The notes below the pieces were generated by a model. The model saw nothing but the letters and a program-made list of their open reading frames with translations. It did not search any database and was not told where the DNA came from. This document shows positions 17,942 through 26,020 of a stretch of 64,000 nucleotides of DNA, piece by piece; the stretch's first letter is position 1; each line of letters starts with the position of its first letter. Source of the stretch: PLOWO2-12-38-17 sp963709355 (GTDB lineage: Bacteria; Planctomycetota; Brocadiia; Brocadiales; Brocadiaceae). Location of the stretch: contig CAVPVY010000005.1 of assembly GCA_963709355.1 (NCBI GenBank), positions 2,170,001-2,234,000 on the forward strand, in the 5' to 3' direction. Both the position numbers and the translations under genes were made by a program.

Positions 17942-18685
17942 TTATTTAATAGTTACCGATGCCTGCGGGTCAAAGGGATTCGTGCGCACGGCGAGCGAAA
18001 AGAGATAGGGATACTCGTTCTTGAGATGCTTCATGTAGGCCAGCCATTCTGCGATCAGAATGACATATGCCCGCCGGATGTCGCCGGCAATATGCTCACC
18101 ATCGGGCGTAGATAACTGTGTGACATCATCCCGCGCATCAAGTTCCTCATCCAGATGAAAAATGGCCCATAGGAGCTCGGTGAACATTTCGTGTTCGAGG
18201 AGGTTCTGGTTTTCGAGGAGACGGAGTAGAAAGTCCCGTTTACCCGATAGGAAACGCTTCAGTACAACCAGGTCGCCTTTTCGGACATCAATACGGTAAT
18301 TGTAGCGCTGGAGGTCATTGATGACCTGAGCATATCGTTGATCGGTCCATTCTTTGGTCACGAGGAGATCGTTCCGAATGTTATCAAGATGGTGGTCGAA
18401 GCCTGAGAAGTATTTGAGGAGCCGAGTGCCAACCTCGCTGAAGAATGCCCCGATGACCATGTTCAGTTTCTTCAGCAGGGAGCGCTTTTCCCGTACCCGC
18501 AGCACCTGGTCCACGATGACTGTCACCAGCAGCACTTGGATCGGCACAAAGGCCAGGTCCTGGAAGAAATAGAAAAACGTGTTCCGCCCCGCATGAAATA
18601 TCCTGATCTGCAGAAGGTAGAGTGCGGCGGAAAAGGCGATCAGCACCCCGCCCAGCATGATCTGTTTTCGTAGTCCCTTCATCAA
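17942..18685 (-). CDS. Membrane-anchored protein of unknown function
   Basis: A 247-residue protein with two N-terminal membrane helices (about 9-26 and 38-62) and a cytoplasmic, mostly helical and charged domain of about 180 residues. I do not recognise a named family. The gene is clearly richer in G and C than its neighbours, as is the DUF4337-like remnant upstream, which suggests that 17942-18985 came in by transfer. A strong terminator (18758-18795) separates it from that remnant, so it needs its own promoter. Confidence 0.7.
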   Translation of the reverse strand: MMKGLRKQIMLGGVLIAFSAALYLLQIRIFHAGRNTFFYFFQDLAFVPIQVLLVTVIVDQVLRVREKRSLLKKLNMVIGAFFSEVGTRLLKYFSGFDHHLDNIRNDLLVTKEWTDQRYAQVINDLQRYNYRIDVRKGDLVVLKRFLSGKRDFLLRLLENQNLLEHEMFTELLWAIFHLDEELDARDDVTQLSTPDGEHIAGDIRRAYVILIAEWLAYMKHLKNEYPYLFSLAVRTNPFDPQASVTIK

Positions 18686-18757
18686 CCAGTTCCTTCGATG
18701 TCGCCGTACTGCGAGGGCAAGACCCGGACTTCTTCCTGCAGAACGATTATAGCATAG

Positions 18758-18795
18758 AAAAAGGGAGCGGCGGCAAACTGATCGCCGCCGCTCCC
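18758..18795 (-). terminator. Strong rho-independent terminator
   Basis: GGGAGCGGCGGC pairs perfectly with GCCGCCGCTCCC (12 bases) around a 9-base loop. On the minus strand the stem is followed by TTTTTC. It lies just after the DUF4337-like remnant and would have terminated that gene. Confidence 0.88.
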
Positions 18796-18808
18796 GAATG
18801 TGTGAATG

Positions 18809-18975
18809 TTACAAGATGAGGGAAAAACCGTTAAAGAAAAACAACAGCCCCAGGCATTCTCCCGCCATCCCCAAAAATCAGAAACATTTTTTTTCATCAG
18901 GGCTGCGATGGATGAAAGCAAGATGGCGATCTGGAGGAACATCGTGGCCAGGCCGAATACTCCTGTGGGATAATA
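18809..18975 (-). pseudogene. 3' remnant of a DUF4337-like membrane protein gene
   Basis: On the minus strand GLATMFLQIAILLSSIAAL is followed, after a one-base frame change near the A-run, by GLLFFFNGFSLIL and a stop. Both pieces match the conserved end of DUF4337-type small membrane proteins. Only the last third of the gene remains. It ends abruptly at 18977 in GGGTCACATATAGACCCC, so it looks truncated by a rearrangement. Confidence 0.5.
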
Positions 18976-19012
18976 GGGTCACATATAGACCCCATTCTTT
19001 GCTACCTCTTTC

Positions 19013-19333
19013 CTAACGCCAATTTATTAGATAATTCGTAGCCCCCTCTACATAAATATTTACTGATAGTGCTCCCTTAAGTTTATGGTTCTCCAAAATC
19101 TCACCTTCGAACCTTACCGTAAGTAATACCACACCAGAAGGCTCCTCCTTTCCCATTGGTTTTCCCCATCGAACGTAATAGTCTTTCACGTACGGTAATC
19201 CCTCATTAGTGTTAAGTGAAACAAAGGGTTCCCCTACAACATTTTTTCCTTCTACCAGGATATCTGCAGTAAATTCACTAGGCAATAAAACACCTTTAAA
19301 TTTATCTTTTTCAAATGTGAGTTTTTTATTCAC
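19013..19333 (-). CDS. Hypothetical protein, 106 residues
   Basis: Small soluble protein with alternating polar and hydrophobic residues suggesting a beta-rich fold (FTADILVEGKNVVGEPFVSL; GVVLLTVRFEGEIL; GALSVNIYVEGATNYLINW). There is no signal peptide and no motif I recognise. A GGGAG ribosome site lies about 7 bases before the ATG. It is flanked by palindromic and truncated elements, so it may be accessory DNA. Confidence 0.5.
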   Translation of the reverse strand: MNKKLTFEKDKFKGVLLPSEFTADILVEGKNVVGEPFVSLNTNEGLPYVKDYYVRWGKPMGKEEPSGVVLLTVRFEGEILENHKLKGALSVNIYVEGATNYLINWR

Positions 19334-19468
19334 TATTTCTCCCTAATAAAATGTTTAGTACTATGAAATAAAATAATAATTTCTCATTAAATTAACATAA
19401 CAACTAAGGCAATTATTTTGCAACAAAAAATATTTTTAAAAATGAAACCTTACTCAAGATGATAGACA

Positions 19469-19506
19469 GGATCAAACCTTCATATTGAATAATGAAGGTT
19501 TGATCC
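19469..19506. repeat. Perfect 15-base inverted repeat (stand-alone hairpin)
   Basis: GGATCAAACCTTCAT pairs with ATGAAGGTTTGATCC around ATTGAATA. No T-run follows on either strand, so it is not a typical terminator. ATTGAATAATGAAGGT recurs at about 32175-32192, which suggests a dispersed palindromic element. Confidence 0.6.
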
Positions 19507-19563
19507 CTGCTGCCTACTGCTGTTTGCTCCACAAAATAGCCATCTTCACCTTATTTTCACCAT

Positions 19564-20319
19564 TTATTTTAACTTCTCTGGCTTATCAGGCCCCTTACTC
19601 GTCCATTGCCTACCAACCTCATCAATCGATTTTGGCACACCCACTTTAGGTACTTGATATCCATAAATCTTCCTTCGTTCCCGGAGTTCGTCAGAAGAAA
19701 TACCAAACTGTTTATCGCGTTTATCTATCATCCCTTTGCTAATCTGCCCATCGGCGCCAGCAGACCACATGAGGAGTGGCTCGCCCATGGGTATCTCTGT
19801 GGTTGGATCCGGCCAGGTATGGAAAGTCTTACCCCAACTCGTCAAAAAACCTTCAAGAGCCTTGTCGCCCATGTCAGATAAATCAGGCACGATGAGCTGT
19901 CCGGATACAATCTCATACGCATGGGGATGCCAATACTTCTTTTCCCCGGCAGGGAGCGATTGATAAATCTCATTGCTGATGATGTACTCAATACCAAGTA
20001 GCTTGGCAGGCGCTTCTTTGGAGTCGTATATGACACACTGATGGATATCACCACCCTTAACGTTGAGGTTCCGCATTGAACAATAATGGTGCGCCTCTAT
20101 CTCAAATTTAGGATTGTTTTTGGCTATATGGAATGCGCAGAGGTAGAGGTGGATATCCTTGACTGGGTCAGCATACTTTAACTTATTAACATTTTCAACA
20201 CCATGCGGCCCCTCTGCTGCCACAGCGTCTGTTGATGAGATGCCTGTTAAACTGAGAAACGCAATCATCACGACAAACGCAAGATTATTCACTATCGTCT
20301 TGAATGAGCATCGAAACAT
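19564..20319 (-). CDS. Exported DUF1264 / OBAP-like protein
   Basis: A 251-residue product with a signal peptide (hydrophobic to about residue 28, cleavage plausible after DAVAA). The mature part matches the DUF1264 (oil-body-associated protein-like) family: HLYLCAFHIAKNN, EAHHYCSMRN, QCVIYDSKEAPAKLLGIEYIIS, KKYWHPHAYEIVSGQLIVP, GKTFHTWPDP and GMIDKRDKQFGIS. The biochemical role of bacterial members is unknown; conserved His/Cys in HAHHYC-like blocks suggest metal binding. It is divergent from the TetR gene, with about 165 bases between their start codons that include the TetR-gene promoter. Confidence 0.85.
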   Translation of the reverse strand: MFRCSFKTIVNNLAFVVMIAFLSLTGISSTDAVAAEGPHGVENVNKLKYADPVKDIHLYLCAFHIAKNNPKFEIEAHHYCSMRNLNVKGGDIHQCVIYDSKEAPAKLLGIEYIISNEIYQSLPAGEKKYWHPHAYEIVSGQLIVPDLSDMGDKALEGFLTSWGKTFHTWPDPTTEIPMGEPLLMWSAGADGQISKGMIDKRDKQFGISSDELRERRKIYGYQVPKVGVPKSIDEVGRQWTSKGPDKPEKLK

Positions 20320-20451
20320 TTTTACCTCCTTTTTTGGTTGAATGACTAAGAAATATTGTATTGAATGCTAAAATATTATAACATATCATCTATCGTACAG
20401 AAATAAAATTCGTTTCAAAGCATTTTGCCAATATTTCATTCTGCTTTTCCA

Positions 20452-20480
20452 TTGACAGACAACTCTGTCTGGTATATATT
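20452..20480 (+). promoter_or_regulatory. Promoter of the TetR gene with overlapping operator
   Basis: TTGACA (20452-20457) and TATATT (20475-20480) are 17 bases apart, a near-consensus sigma70 promoter. The dyad CAGAC-N6-GTCTG (20456-20471) overlaps the -35 box and spacer, ideal for repression. The ATG at 20486 is only 5 bases after the -10 box, so the mRNA is probably leaderless. Confidence 0.75.
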
Positions 20481-20485
20481 GTGTC

Positions 20486-21070
20486 ATGCTTCGTGAAGTA
20501 GAAAGCCAGCCACGGGACAGAATAATCGACACTGCCTTGCGTCTGTTTTATGAGCAAGGTTATCTTGCGACTGGTATTAATCAAATTATTGCAGAATCCC
20601 ATGTTGCAAAGGCAACATTTTATAGCCATTTTTCGTCAAAAGAGAATCTTTGTCTTACTTATTTGCAGGCACGTCACGTTGTTTGGATGAAGTGGTTAGA
20701 AGATAGTGTCGAAAGGCACAAATCCGTTGAAGATCGAATTATAGGGGTATTTGGTTTTTTAAAGGAGTGGATGGCTAAATGCAATTTCAGGGGGTGTGCT
20801 TCTTTAAATATTGCTTCTGAAATACCTTTACTTAACAGTAAGATTCGGGCTGAGGTGGTTAAGCATAAAGATGACCTAAAATTATATCTGAAACAAATGA
20901 TTTCACAACTGAAAGATTCTGATAAACGCTACAAAAATATTGATATTAATAAAGATGTTGCTATGGTGTATGTTCTGGTGGAAGGTGCTATTGTTGCAAG
21001 TCAAAATTACGGGCAGGTATGGCCGATTCAGTCGGCTGAAGATGTGGTTCGTAAGCTGCTGGATATCTAA
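20486..21070 (+). CDS. TetR-family transcriptional repressor
   Basis: The 194-residue protein has an N-terminal TetR DNA-binding domain: RIIDTALRLFYEQGYLATGINQIIAESHVAKATFYSHFSSKENL, split over residues 12-55, with the recognition helix near VAKATFYSHF. The C-terminal part is a helical ligand domain. A dyad in its own promoter and a matching dyad after its stop (21087-21102) suggest that it represses itself and the DinB-like gene downstream. The ligand is unknown. The divergent DUF1264 gene may also be under its control. Confidence 0.92.
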   Translation: MLREVESQPRDRIIDTALRLFYEQGYLATGINQIIAESHVAKATFYSHFSSKENLCLTYLQARHVVWMKWLEDSVERHKSVEDRIIGVFGFLKEWMAKCNFRGCASLNIASEIPLLNSKIRAEVVKHKDDLKLYLKQMISQLKDSDKRYKNIDINKDVAMVYVLVEGAIVASQNYGQVWPIQSAEDVVRKLLDI

Positions 21071-21084
21071 AAAAATTTATTATC

Positions 21085-21104
21085 ACCAGACAGTCTGGTC
21101 TGTC
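21085..21104. promoter_or_regulatory. Second TetR-type operator, upstream of the DinB-like gene
   Basis: ACCAGACAGTCTGGT is a near-perfect palindrome, and CAGAC-N6-GTCTG (21087-21102) repeats the exact architecture of the site in the tetR promoter. It lies just past the tetR stop and about 100 bases before the DinB-like gene. Confidence 0.65.
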
Positions 21105-21199
21105 GTAAATGTTTCAAGATAATTAAAATCATGGAGCTGGGCAAAAATGAAATAAGTTTTGTTTTAATACTTAAATTATTTTAAGAAAGGCGTCTTCGT

Positions 21200-21814
21200 A
21201 TGGGATACAAATTTCTTGTTGATACTTATGAAACGGAACGGATAAAAACACTCAGTACTTGGAGTACGTTTAAAGATGAAGACATGAAAAGGCGCCCACA
21301 TCCACAAGACAGAAGGGGAAGGAATGCCCATGAGCATATGGTTCACCTATGCGTTGGAGAAAATATGTGGTTTTGTAATATGCTCGGGATTGACGTAAGC
21401 GCTCCACCTTTGCCGGAAAATGAAACACGCTTAGAATTTATTAAGCGTTACGCAGAGGATTCAGAGAAACGCCTCGCCTCTTTAAAAGAAAAAAATGATG
21501 CATGGTGGGAAGAAGAAGTAAATTTCTTTAATGTAAAGCGTTCGCGTTCCTGGATTGTTACAAGGAGAATCGCCCACACAGCACACCATCGTGGTCAAAT
21601 GACGATGTTGCTGAGAATGATAGGAAGAGAAATTTACAGCACGTATGGCCCTTCTGCAGATACCGGTGGTTTGATGCAAAACAAAGCAGCGACTATCTAT
21701 CCATATAAAAGTATTGAAGCCCTGATTGCCGGAGAAATAGCCGGCGGTAACAATAAGACAAAAGTACCAGGCACTGGCGATAAGCCGTGCACAGAGCGCC
21801 CAGATCCAGCATAG
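21200..21814 (+). CDS. DinB-family protein (putative metal-dependent four-helix bundle)
   Basis: A 204-residue helical protein with the DinB/DUF664 pattern: HEHMVHL near residue 45-51 and ARRIAHTAHHRGQMTMLLR-type block near 126-145, which supply the three His usually binding a metal. Members include thiol-dependent transferases; here the substrate is unknown. The last 40 residues (after STYGPSADTGG) are extended and low in hydrophobics. A TetR-type operator upstream and the TetR gene next door suggest inducible expression. Confidence 0.82.
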   Translation: MGYKFLVDTYETERIKTLSTWSTFKDEDMKRRPHPQDRRGRNAHEHMVHLCVGENMWFCNMLGIDVSAPPLPENETRLEFIKRYAEDSEKRLASLKEKNDAWWEEEVNFFNVKRSRSWIVTRRIAHTAHHRGQMTMLLRMIGREIYSTYGPSADTGGLMQNKAATIYPYKSIEALIAGEIAGGNNKTKVPGTGDKPCTERPDPA

Positions 21815-22149
21815 AACGAAACCACTGTTACATGCAAAGAATGTGGAGGAAATAAGGTAAAGATGAAATCCTAGTCACAAAAGTGTTTTGAAAACCTGCA
21901 CCTTTGCTTATAAACAAACCGGTTTCTTCTTGAATATTGACATTGAAATTTATCTGAATAGGTCAGAAACTATTTCGCTGACAAAATGCAAACTGAGAGA
22001 GAAAGATTACAAGATCTTGAATGTAACTATTGACCCGTCCCTATCTCTATTTAATTTTGAATAAAAAGACTGGGGGTGATAAAAACGAATATATTCCCCA
22101 ATGTAATAAAGATCTATTTCTGTAATTATTTAATGAGGAGGAGAAAGTC
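21815..22149. other. Intergenic region, 335 bases
   Basis: I see no gene. It carries the upstream region of cyanase; a TTGACA at about 21945 and a GAGGAGGA ribosome site at 22135-22142 are the only signals. No clear -10 partner was found. Confidence 0.4.
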
Positions 22150-22602
22150 ATGGAGAAAAAAGAACTTGTAGCTAAGTTACTTGCAGCGAAAGAGGCGTCA
22201 GGGAAAACATATGATGAATTAGCAAATGCACTCGGCCTCTGTAATGTCTATGTTGGACAACTGTTTCACGCTCAGGCACAATTAAAGAAGGAAACTGAGT
22301 CAAAACTCGTCAAGCTCGTTCCTGGACTCGACGAGGATCTTCTCAAGGAGATGCGCAAAAGTCCCATGCGTTCGTTTGACCCCGCCATTATTCAGGAACC
22401 CAATATTTACCGCATGACCGAAGTTTGTCTCCATTACGGTAATTCAATAAAGGCGGTCATGAACGAAAAGTTTGGCGATGGAATAATGTCTGCCATAGAC
22501 TTCAAAATAACCGTTGATAAGACAAAAGGAGATAAAGGAGAAGACCGTATGGTCGTAACAATGAATGGGAAATTCCTCCCCCACATTGAGCAAACAAAAT
22601 AA
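22150..22602 (+). CDS. cynS: Cyanate hydratase (cyanase)
   Basis: The 150-residue protein has the N-terminal helical domain (AAKEASGKTYDELANALGLCNVYVGQLFH over residues 12-40) and the catalytic C-terminal domain. Catalytic residues align with E. coli Arg96, Glu99 and Ser122 at a constant offset of 8: Arg88, Glu91 and Ser114 (in IYRMTEV and FGDGIMSAIDF). The enzyme converts cyanate and bicarbonate to ammonia and CO2. In an anammox cell this would supply ammonium for hydrazine synthesis and detoxify cyanate. No carbonic anhydrase or cyanate transporter gene lies next to it. Confidence 0.95.
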   Translation: MEKKELVAKLLAAKEASGKTYDELANALGLCNVYVGQLFHAQAQLKKETESKLVKLVPGLDEDLLKEMRKSPMRSFDPAIIQEPNIYRMTEVCLHYGNSIKAVMNEKFGDGIMSAIDFKITVDKTKGDKGEDRMVVTMNGKFLPHIEQTK

Positions 22603-22897
22603 TTTTTTACGATGCCTTGTTCAAGATTACATAACCATTCAAGGACATCTTGATTGAGATAGGGTCGGGACTTCTCACACTGCCACGGAATTCGCAACGT
22701 ATAACTATTAAACAGTACCTTGTTAATATTCAAGCAAAGAATTCATGGCATGCCTGAATTCACTGAAATTTCTGGGTGGGGGCGCAGGATCAGAGGAGGC
22801 GCAGAGACATAGAGATTAGAGGCAACTTCATGTATATTTTTCTGCCTTTCTGCGTTTCTCTGTGCCTGTATAGTTAAAGTTTTATCTTTAAAATTCA

Positions 22898-24283
22898 TCA
22901 CGCCCCTTGCACCTTGTATTTTCTTGGGTCCGTGGCTGCAATAATAGCCGACACGGAATGCTGATTGAATCCTTTGAATCCCTGAGTCCTCTGTATATTT
23001 TCCAAATGACCGCCTATTGCGCCATCCTCGAGAAACAACTCATACTGCGCCTTTGTCACTGAGCCTTCTGCCAAAAGCCTATCCAGGCGCGCTGTATCCG
23101 CACGCCACATTTCCCCTTCTATGAATGCCTGTTTCAGAAATTCAAAATAGGAGAAGGGCTTCATCGTGGTTATATTCTGTTGTTTCAGGTCGGTACGCAA
23201 TTTCTCAAAATCGAATCGTGCCGCAAGGTGGTGAAGTCCGGCCTGCAGGATGCTTTCTCCGTGCAATTCCACCCACAACCCGACAGTTCCCCTGTGGGTG
23301 GTTTGCTTTAGCCCATATCGGGTAAAATTCACGTCCCTTTCTTCTTTTAAGAGATCGATATCGGCAAACAGCACAAGATTGCATTCCGGATGCTCAAGAA
23401 TCTGGGCGCCCCAGCCCGCTTCTTCGCCGGCAAAAAACTGCTCACGGCAGATAAATCCAAATGTTTCAAAGATTTTTATTAACCGGGTAAAGTTCTCCCG
23501 CGATGAACGGTACGTATGATGATCGTGATTTCCCCACCCCATCCCCAACCTATCCTGGCGGGCCTTTTGTATTTGACCTGCCCAGTTTCTCCTTTCCCAG
23601 TACACCCGTTCTGCCTTGAAAAATGCATCTGTTACCCTCGACGGTGTAAGCTTCTTGCACATATCTTCAATCAATTTCTGTGTAGCATTCATGCCTTCCT
23701 CAAGGCTTTTGTAATACCTTTGCCTGCAGATAAATGTTTCCAATGCTTGCCGGTATTCCCATGTATCTTCGGTCACCTTCTCAGATACACAGAAGCCATT
23801 ATACCCGCTCCTTTCTACCGCAGAGAGGATGTAATTACCCTTAGTAAAAATGATGGCTTTCCTGTAGTGTCCGTAGATATCGCCTTCTATAGGAATATTT
23901 TGGCCAATTACCTGAATAAAGTGGTCCAGCCTTTCTGGCTTTAATGCAACTTCAGCAATTTTCTTCTGGCTGAGTAAAACAGGAAACAAGACGGTCTTCG
24001 GATGCATAAGGACCCTCATGCCAATTGGTGCTTCAATATAATCCATTTCTTGGAAACCTGCCTCTTTAACAGCTTCCGCACTAACACCATTCTCAGGTAG
24101 AACAACATGGTCAATCCAGTCAAAAAACCGTGTTGAGGTCTCTTGCTCCATGCGAAGAGAAAGATTACAGGCAAAATCATTGTTCCTTAGGAATACATCA
24201 ATATGCTGAAGTAAAATATTCTCAGCATGGGGATAAAGTCCCCAGTCGAATTCAGATGTAAATCTACAGTCTGATGATTTCAT
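22898..24283 (-). CDS. Conserved-looking large protein of unknown function
   Basis: About 461 residues from the ATG at 24283 (an upstream in-frame ATG at 24340 is possible but would add a non-homologous-looking stretch from repeat DNA). No signal peptide. Notable is GMGWGNHDHHTYRSSR near the middle, followed by FGFICREQFFAGEEAGWGAQILEHP and CNLVLFADIDL, a pattern like a glyoxalase/VOC domain with His and Glu that could bind metal. The end is helical. I do not recognise the family name. The gene stands alone beside a MITE-like element. Confidence 0.6.
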   Translation of the reverse strand: MKSSDCRFTSEFDWGLYPHAENILLQHIDVFLRNNDFACNLSLRMEQETSTRFFDWIDHVVLPENGVSAEAVKEAGFQEMDYIEAPIGMRVLMHPKTVLFPVLLSQKKIAEVALKPERLDHFIQVIGQNIPIEGDIYGHYRKAIIFTKGNYILSAVERSGYNGFCVSEKVTEDTWEYRQALETFICRQRYYKSLEEGMNATQKLIEDMCKKLTPSRVTDAFFKAERVYWERRNWAGQIQKARQDRLGMGWGNHDHHTYRSSRENFTRLIKIFETFGFICREQFFAGEEAGWGAQILEHPECNLVLFADIDLLKEERDVNFTRYGLKQTTHRGTVGLWVELHGESILQAGLHHLAARFDFEKLRTDLKQQNITTMKPFSYFEFLKQAFIEGEMWRADTARLDRLLAEGSVTKAQYELFLEDGAIGGHLENIQRTQGFKGFNQHSVSAIIAATDPRKYKVQGA

Positions 24284-24332
24284 TGGGCACCCTTTTAGAC
24301 ACAGAGGAACACGGATTATCAGGTTTAAAAAA

Positions 24333-24484
24333 TGTAACAATTTCGTTCTCTGAAGAATCAGCCCTTCTGTTGAGGAACGTATAGCAGTATATTTCAGATC
24401 GCTCCTACGGAGCTTTCTTTAATGTCTGCCTTTTATTTCTACAAACAAACCACCCTTCATGGCGCTACAAACGAAATTGTTACA
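24333..24484. mobile_element. MITE-like element with 15-base terminal inverted repeats
   Basis: TGTAACAATTTCGTT (24333-24347) and AACGAAATTGTTACA (24470-24484) are perfect inverted repeats 152 bases apart, outer ends included. Inside is the hairpin GCTCC-TAC-GGAGC (24401-24413), a REP-like core. No coding capacity. The layout is that of a small non-autonomous element. Confidence 0.6.
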
Positions 24485-24542
24485 CTTAATAATATTGCAT
24501 CCTTTTGGCCGTATAGCTTTGTGGCTGATGAATAGTCCAAAG

Positions 24543-25733
24543 CTATATTCTTTTCGGATTAGGGCTGAGAAAGTCTTTGACCTTCTTAAACCCCGGGAGC
24601 GATTTCTTAATGGTTTCTTTCTTAACACAGAAGGCAATTCTGATATACCCACTTCTTCCAAAGCTTTTCCCTGGAAGCACCAGTATTCCTTCTTTAGCTA
24701 GTTCTTGAGCAAATACGAGATCGTCTCCAGGAGATTTTGGAAAGATATAATAAGCCCCCATTGGTCGTATAAATGAATAACCAAAATCCTGCAGGGCATT
24801 ACAAAACATATCTCTTCTTTCCTGATATTCCGCCCTGTCAACAGAAACACCCTGAAGATTTGTAACGACATGCTGCATAAGAACAGGGGCGCTCAGATAC
24901 CCAAGAACACGATTAGCAAAGATCAGGGCTTCAATAAGTTCCCCAGAATTCTTCATCCCAGGATAAATTGCGGCATATCCTATCCTTTCCCCCGGAATCG
25001 AAAGCGGTTTGGAATATGAGGCCGCAAAAATGGTATTCGAATAGATGTTAAAGATATCAGGAAGATTATTGCCGTCGTAGACGATGTCCTGATAAGCCGC
25101 ATCATAAATCAAGAAAATATCATTTCCAAACTGTCGATTTTTATCGCTAAGAAGACTTGCTGCGCATTTCAAACTTTCATCAGAGTAAATCATCCCGGTC
25201 GGGTTATTCGGCGAGTTTATGATAACTGCCTTCGTACGGGGTGTTATCTTTGCAGCTAAATTATCAATGTTTAAGGTGAAATCCTCATTTGTTTCAACCA
25301 CACAACAAACCCCACCGTGGTTATCTATATAATAGGGATATTCCAAATAGAGAGGTGACAAAACAATGACTTCATCACTAGGATTCAGAATTGCTTTCAA
25401 AATAATATTTAATGCACCTGCACCGCCAGCGGTCATAATTACATGCTGCGCAGTGAAAGGAAGCCCTCTTTCTTTTAACAGCGTTTTAGCTATTGATTCT
25501 CGTGTCTGGACGTGTCCTGCTAAAGCTGAATAGCCATGCATTCCTGGAAAGGGATTATTTGCAACCTTTTTCAATTCCTCAATAAACTCCAAAGGCGGTT
25601 CTAGCTTCGGGTTTCCCAGTCTAAAATCATAAACTTCTTTTTCTTCAGAAACAACTTGAGAACGCCCCTCAAAGATATTCACAATCCAGGACGAAGCGGC
25701 TATTCCTTCCTTTACTTTTATTGATATTGACAT
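24543..25733 (-). CDS. Pyridoxal-phosphate aminotransferase, class I/II
   Basis: About 396 residues from the ATG at 25733, chosen because AGGAAGGG lies 5 bases before it (an upstream in-frame ATG is at 25769). Fold-type I motifs: HVIMTAGGAGALN, INSPNNPTGMIYSDE, DAAYQDIVYDG and the PLP Lys in SYSKPLSIPGERIGY; the C-terminal GRSGYIRIAFC holds the carboxylate-binding Arg. Substrate is likely an amino acid such as aspartate or an aromatic residue, but cannot be fixed. It has no operon partner on its strand except perhaps the methyltransferase 250 bases upstream. Confidence 0.88.
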   Translation of the reverse strand: MSISIKVKEGIAASSWIVNIFEGRSQVVSEEKEVYDFRLGNPKLEPPLEFIEELKKVANNPFPGMHGYSALAGHVQTRESIAKTLLKERGLPFTAQHVIMTAGGAGALNIILKAILNPSDEVIVLSPLYLEYPYYIDNHGGVCCVVETNEDFTLNIDNLAAKITPRTKAVIINSPNNPTGMIYSDESLKCAASLLSDKNRQFGNDIFLIYDAAYQDIVYDGNNLPDIFNIYSNTIFAASYSKPLSIPGERIGYAAIYPGMKNSGELIEALIFANRVLGYLSAPVLMQHVVTNLQGVSVDRAEYQERRDMFCNALQDFGYSFIRPMGAYYIFPKSPGDDLVFAQELAKEGILVLPGKSFGRSGYIRIAFCVKKETIKKSLPGFKKVKDFLSPNPKRI

Positions 25734-26020
25734 ACAATCCCTTCCTGAGATTTCTGAATGTATTGACAATTATAAATTCTTTGCGTTCAAGGTGATACTA
25801 AGGATTCTTTTAGAGATGGTCCAACATAACAACTGTCTAAATAACCAATTCTCAAAATTTCTTCAGGCAATAAGATAACTATATTTTCTTAGACATGCTA
25901 AGCATTAAAAAAAACAAAGTCAATGGTGAATACTTGAGAGATATCGACCAAAGGATACTGCAAAGCAAGCCATTAGACAAGTCGTCAATATTCTCGAACC
26001 TAACGAAAGTGCTATGTATC

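Noticed and set aside
18682..18942. An 86-codon open frame on the minus strand
   Set aside because: It reads through the strong terminator and only its first 20 codons match a family. It is better explained as a frameshifted DUF4337-like remnant.
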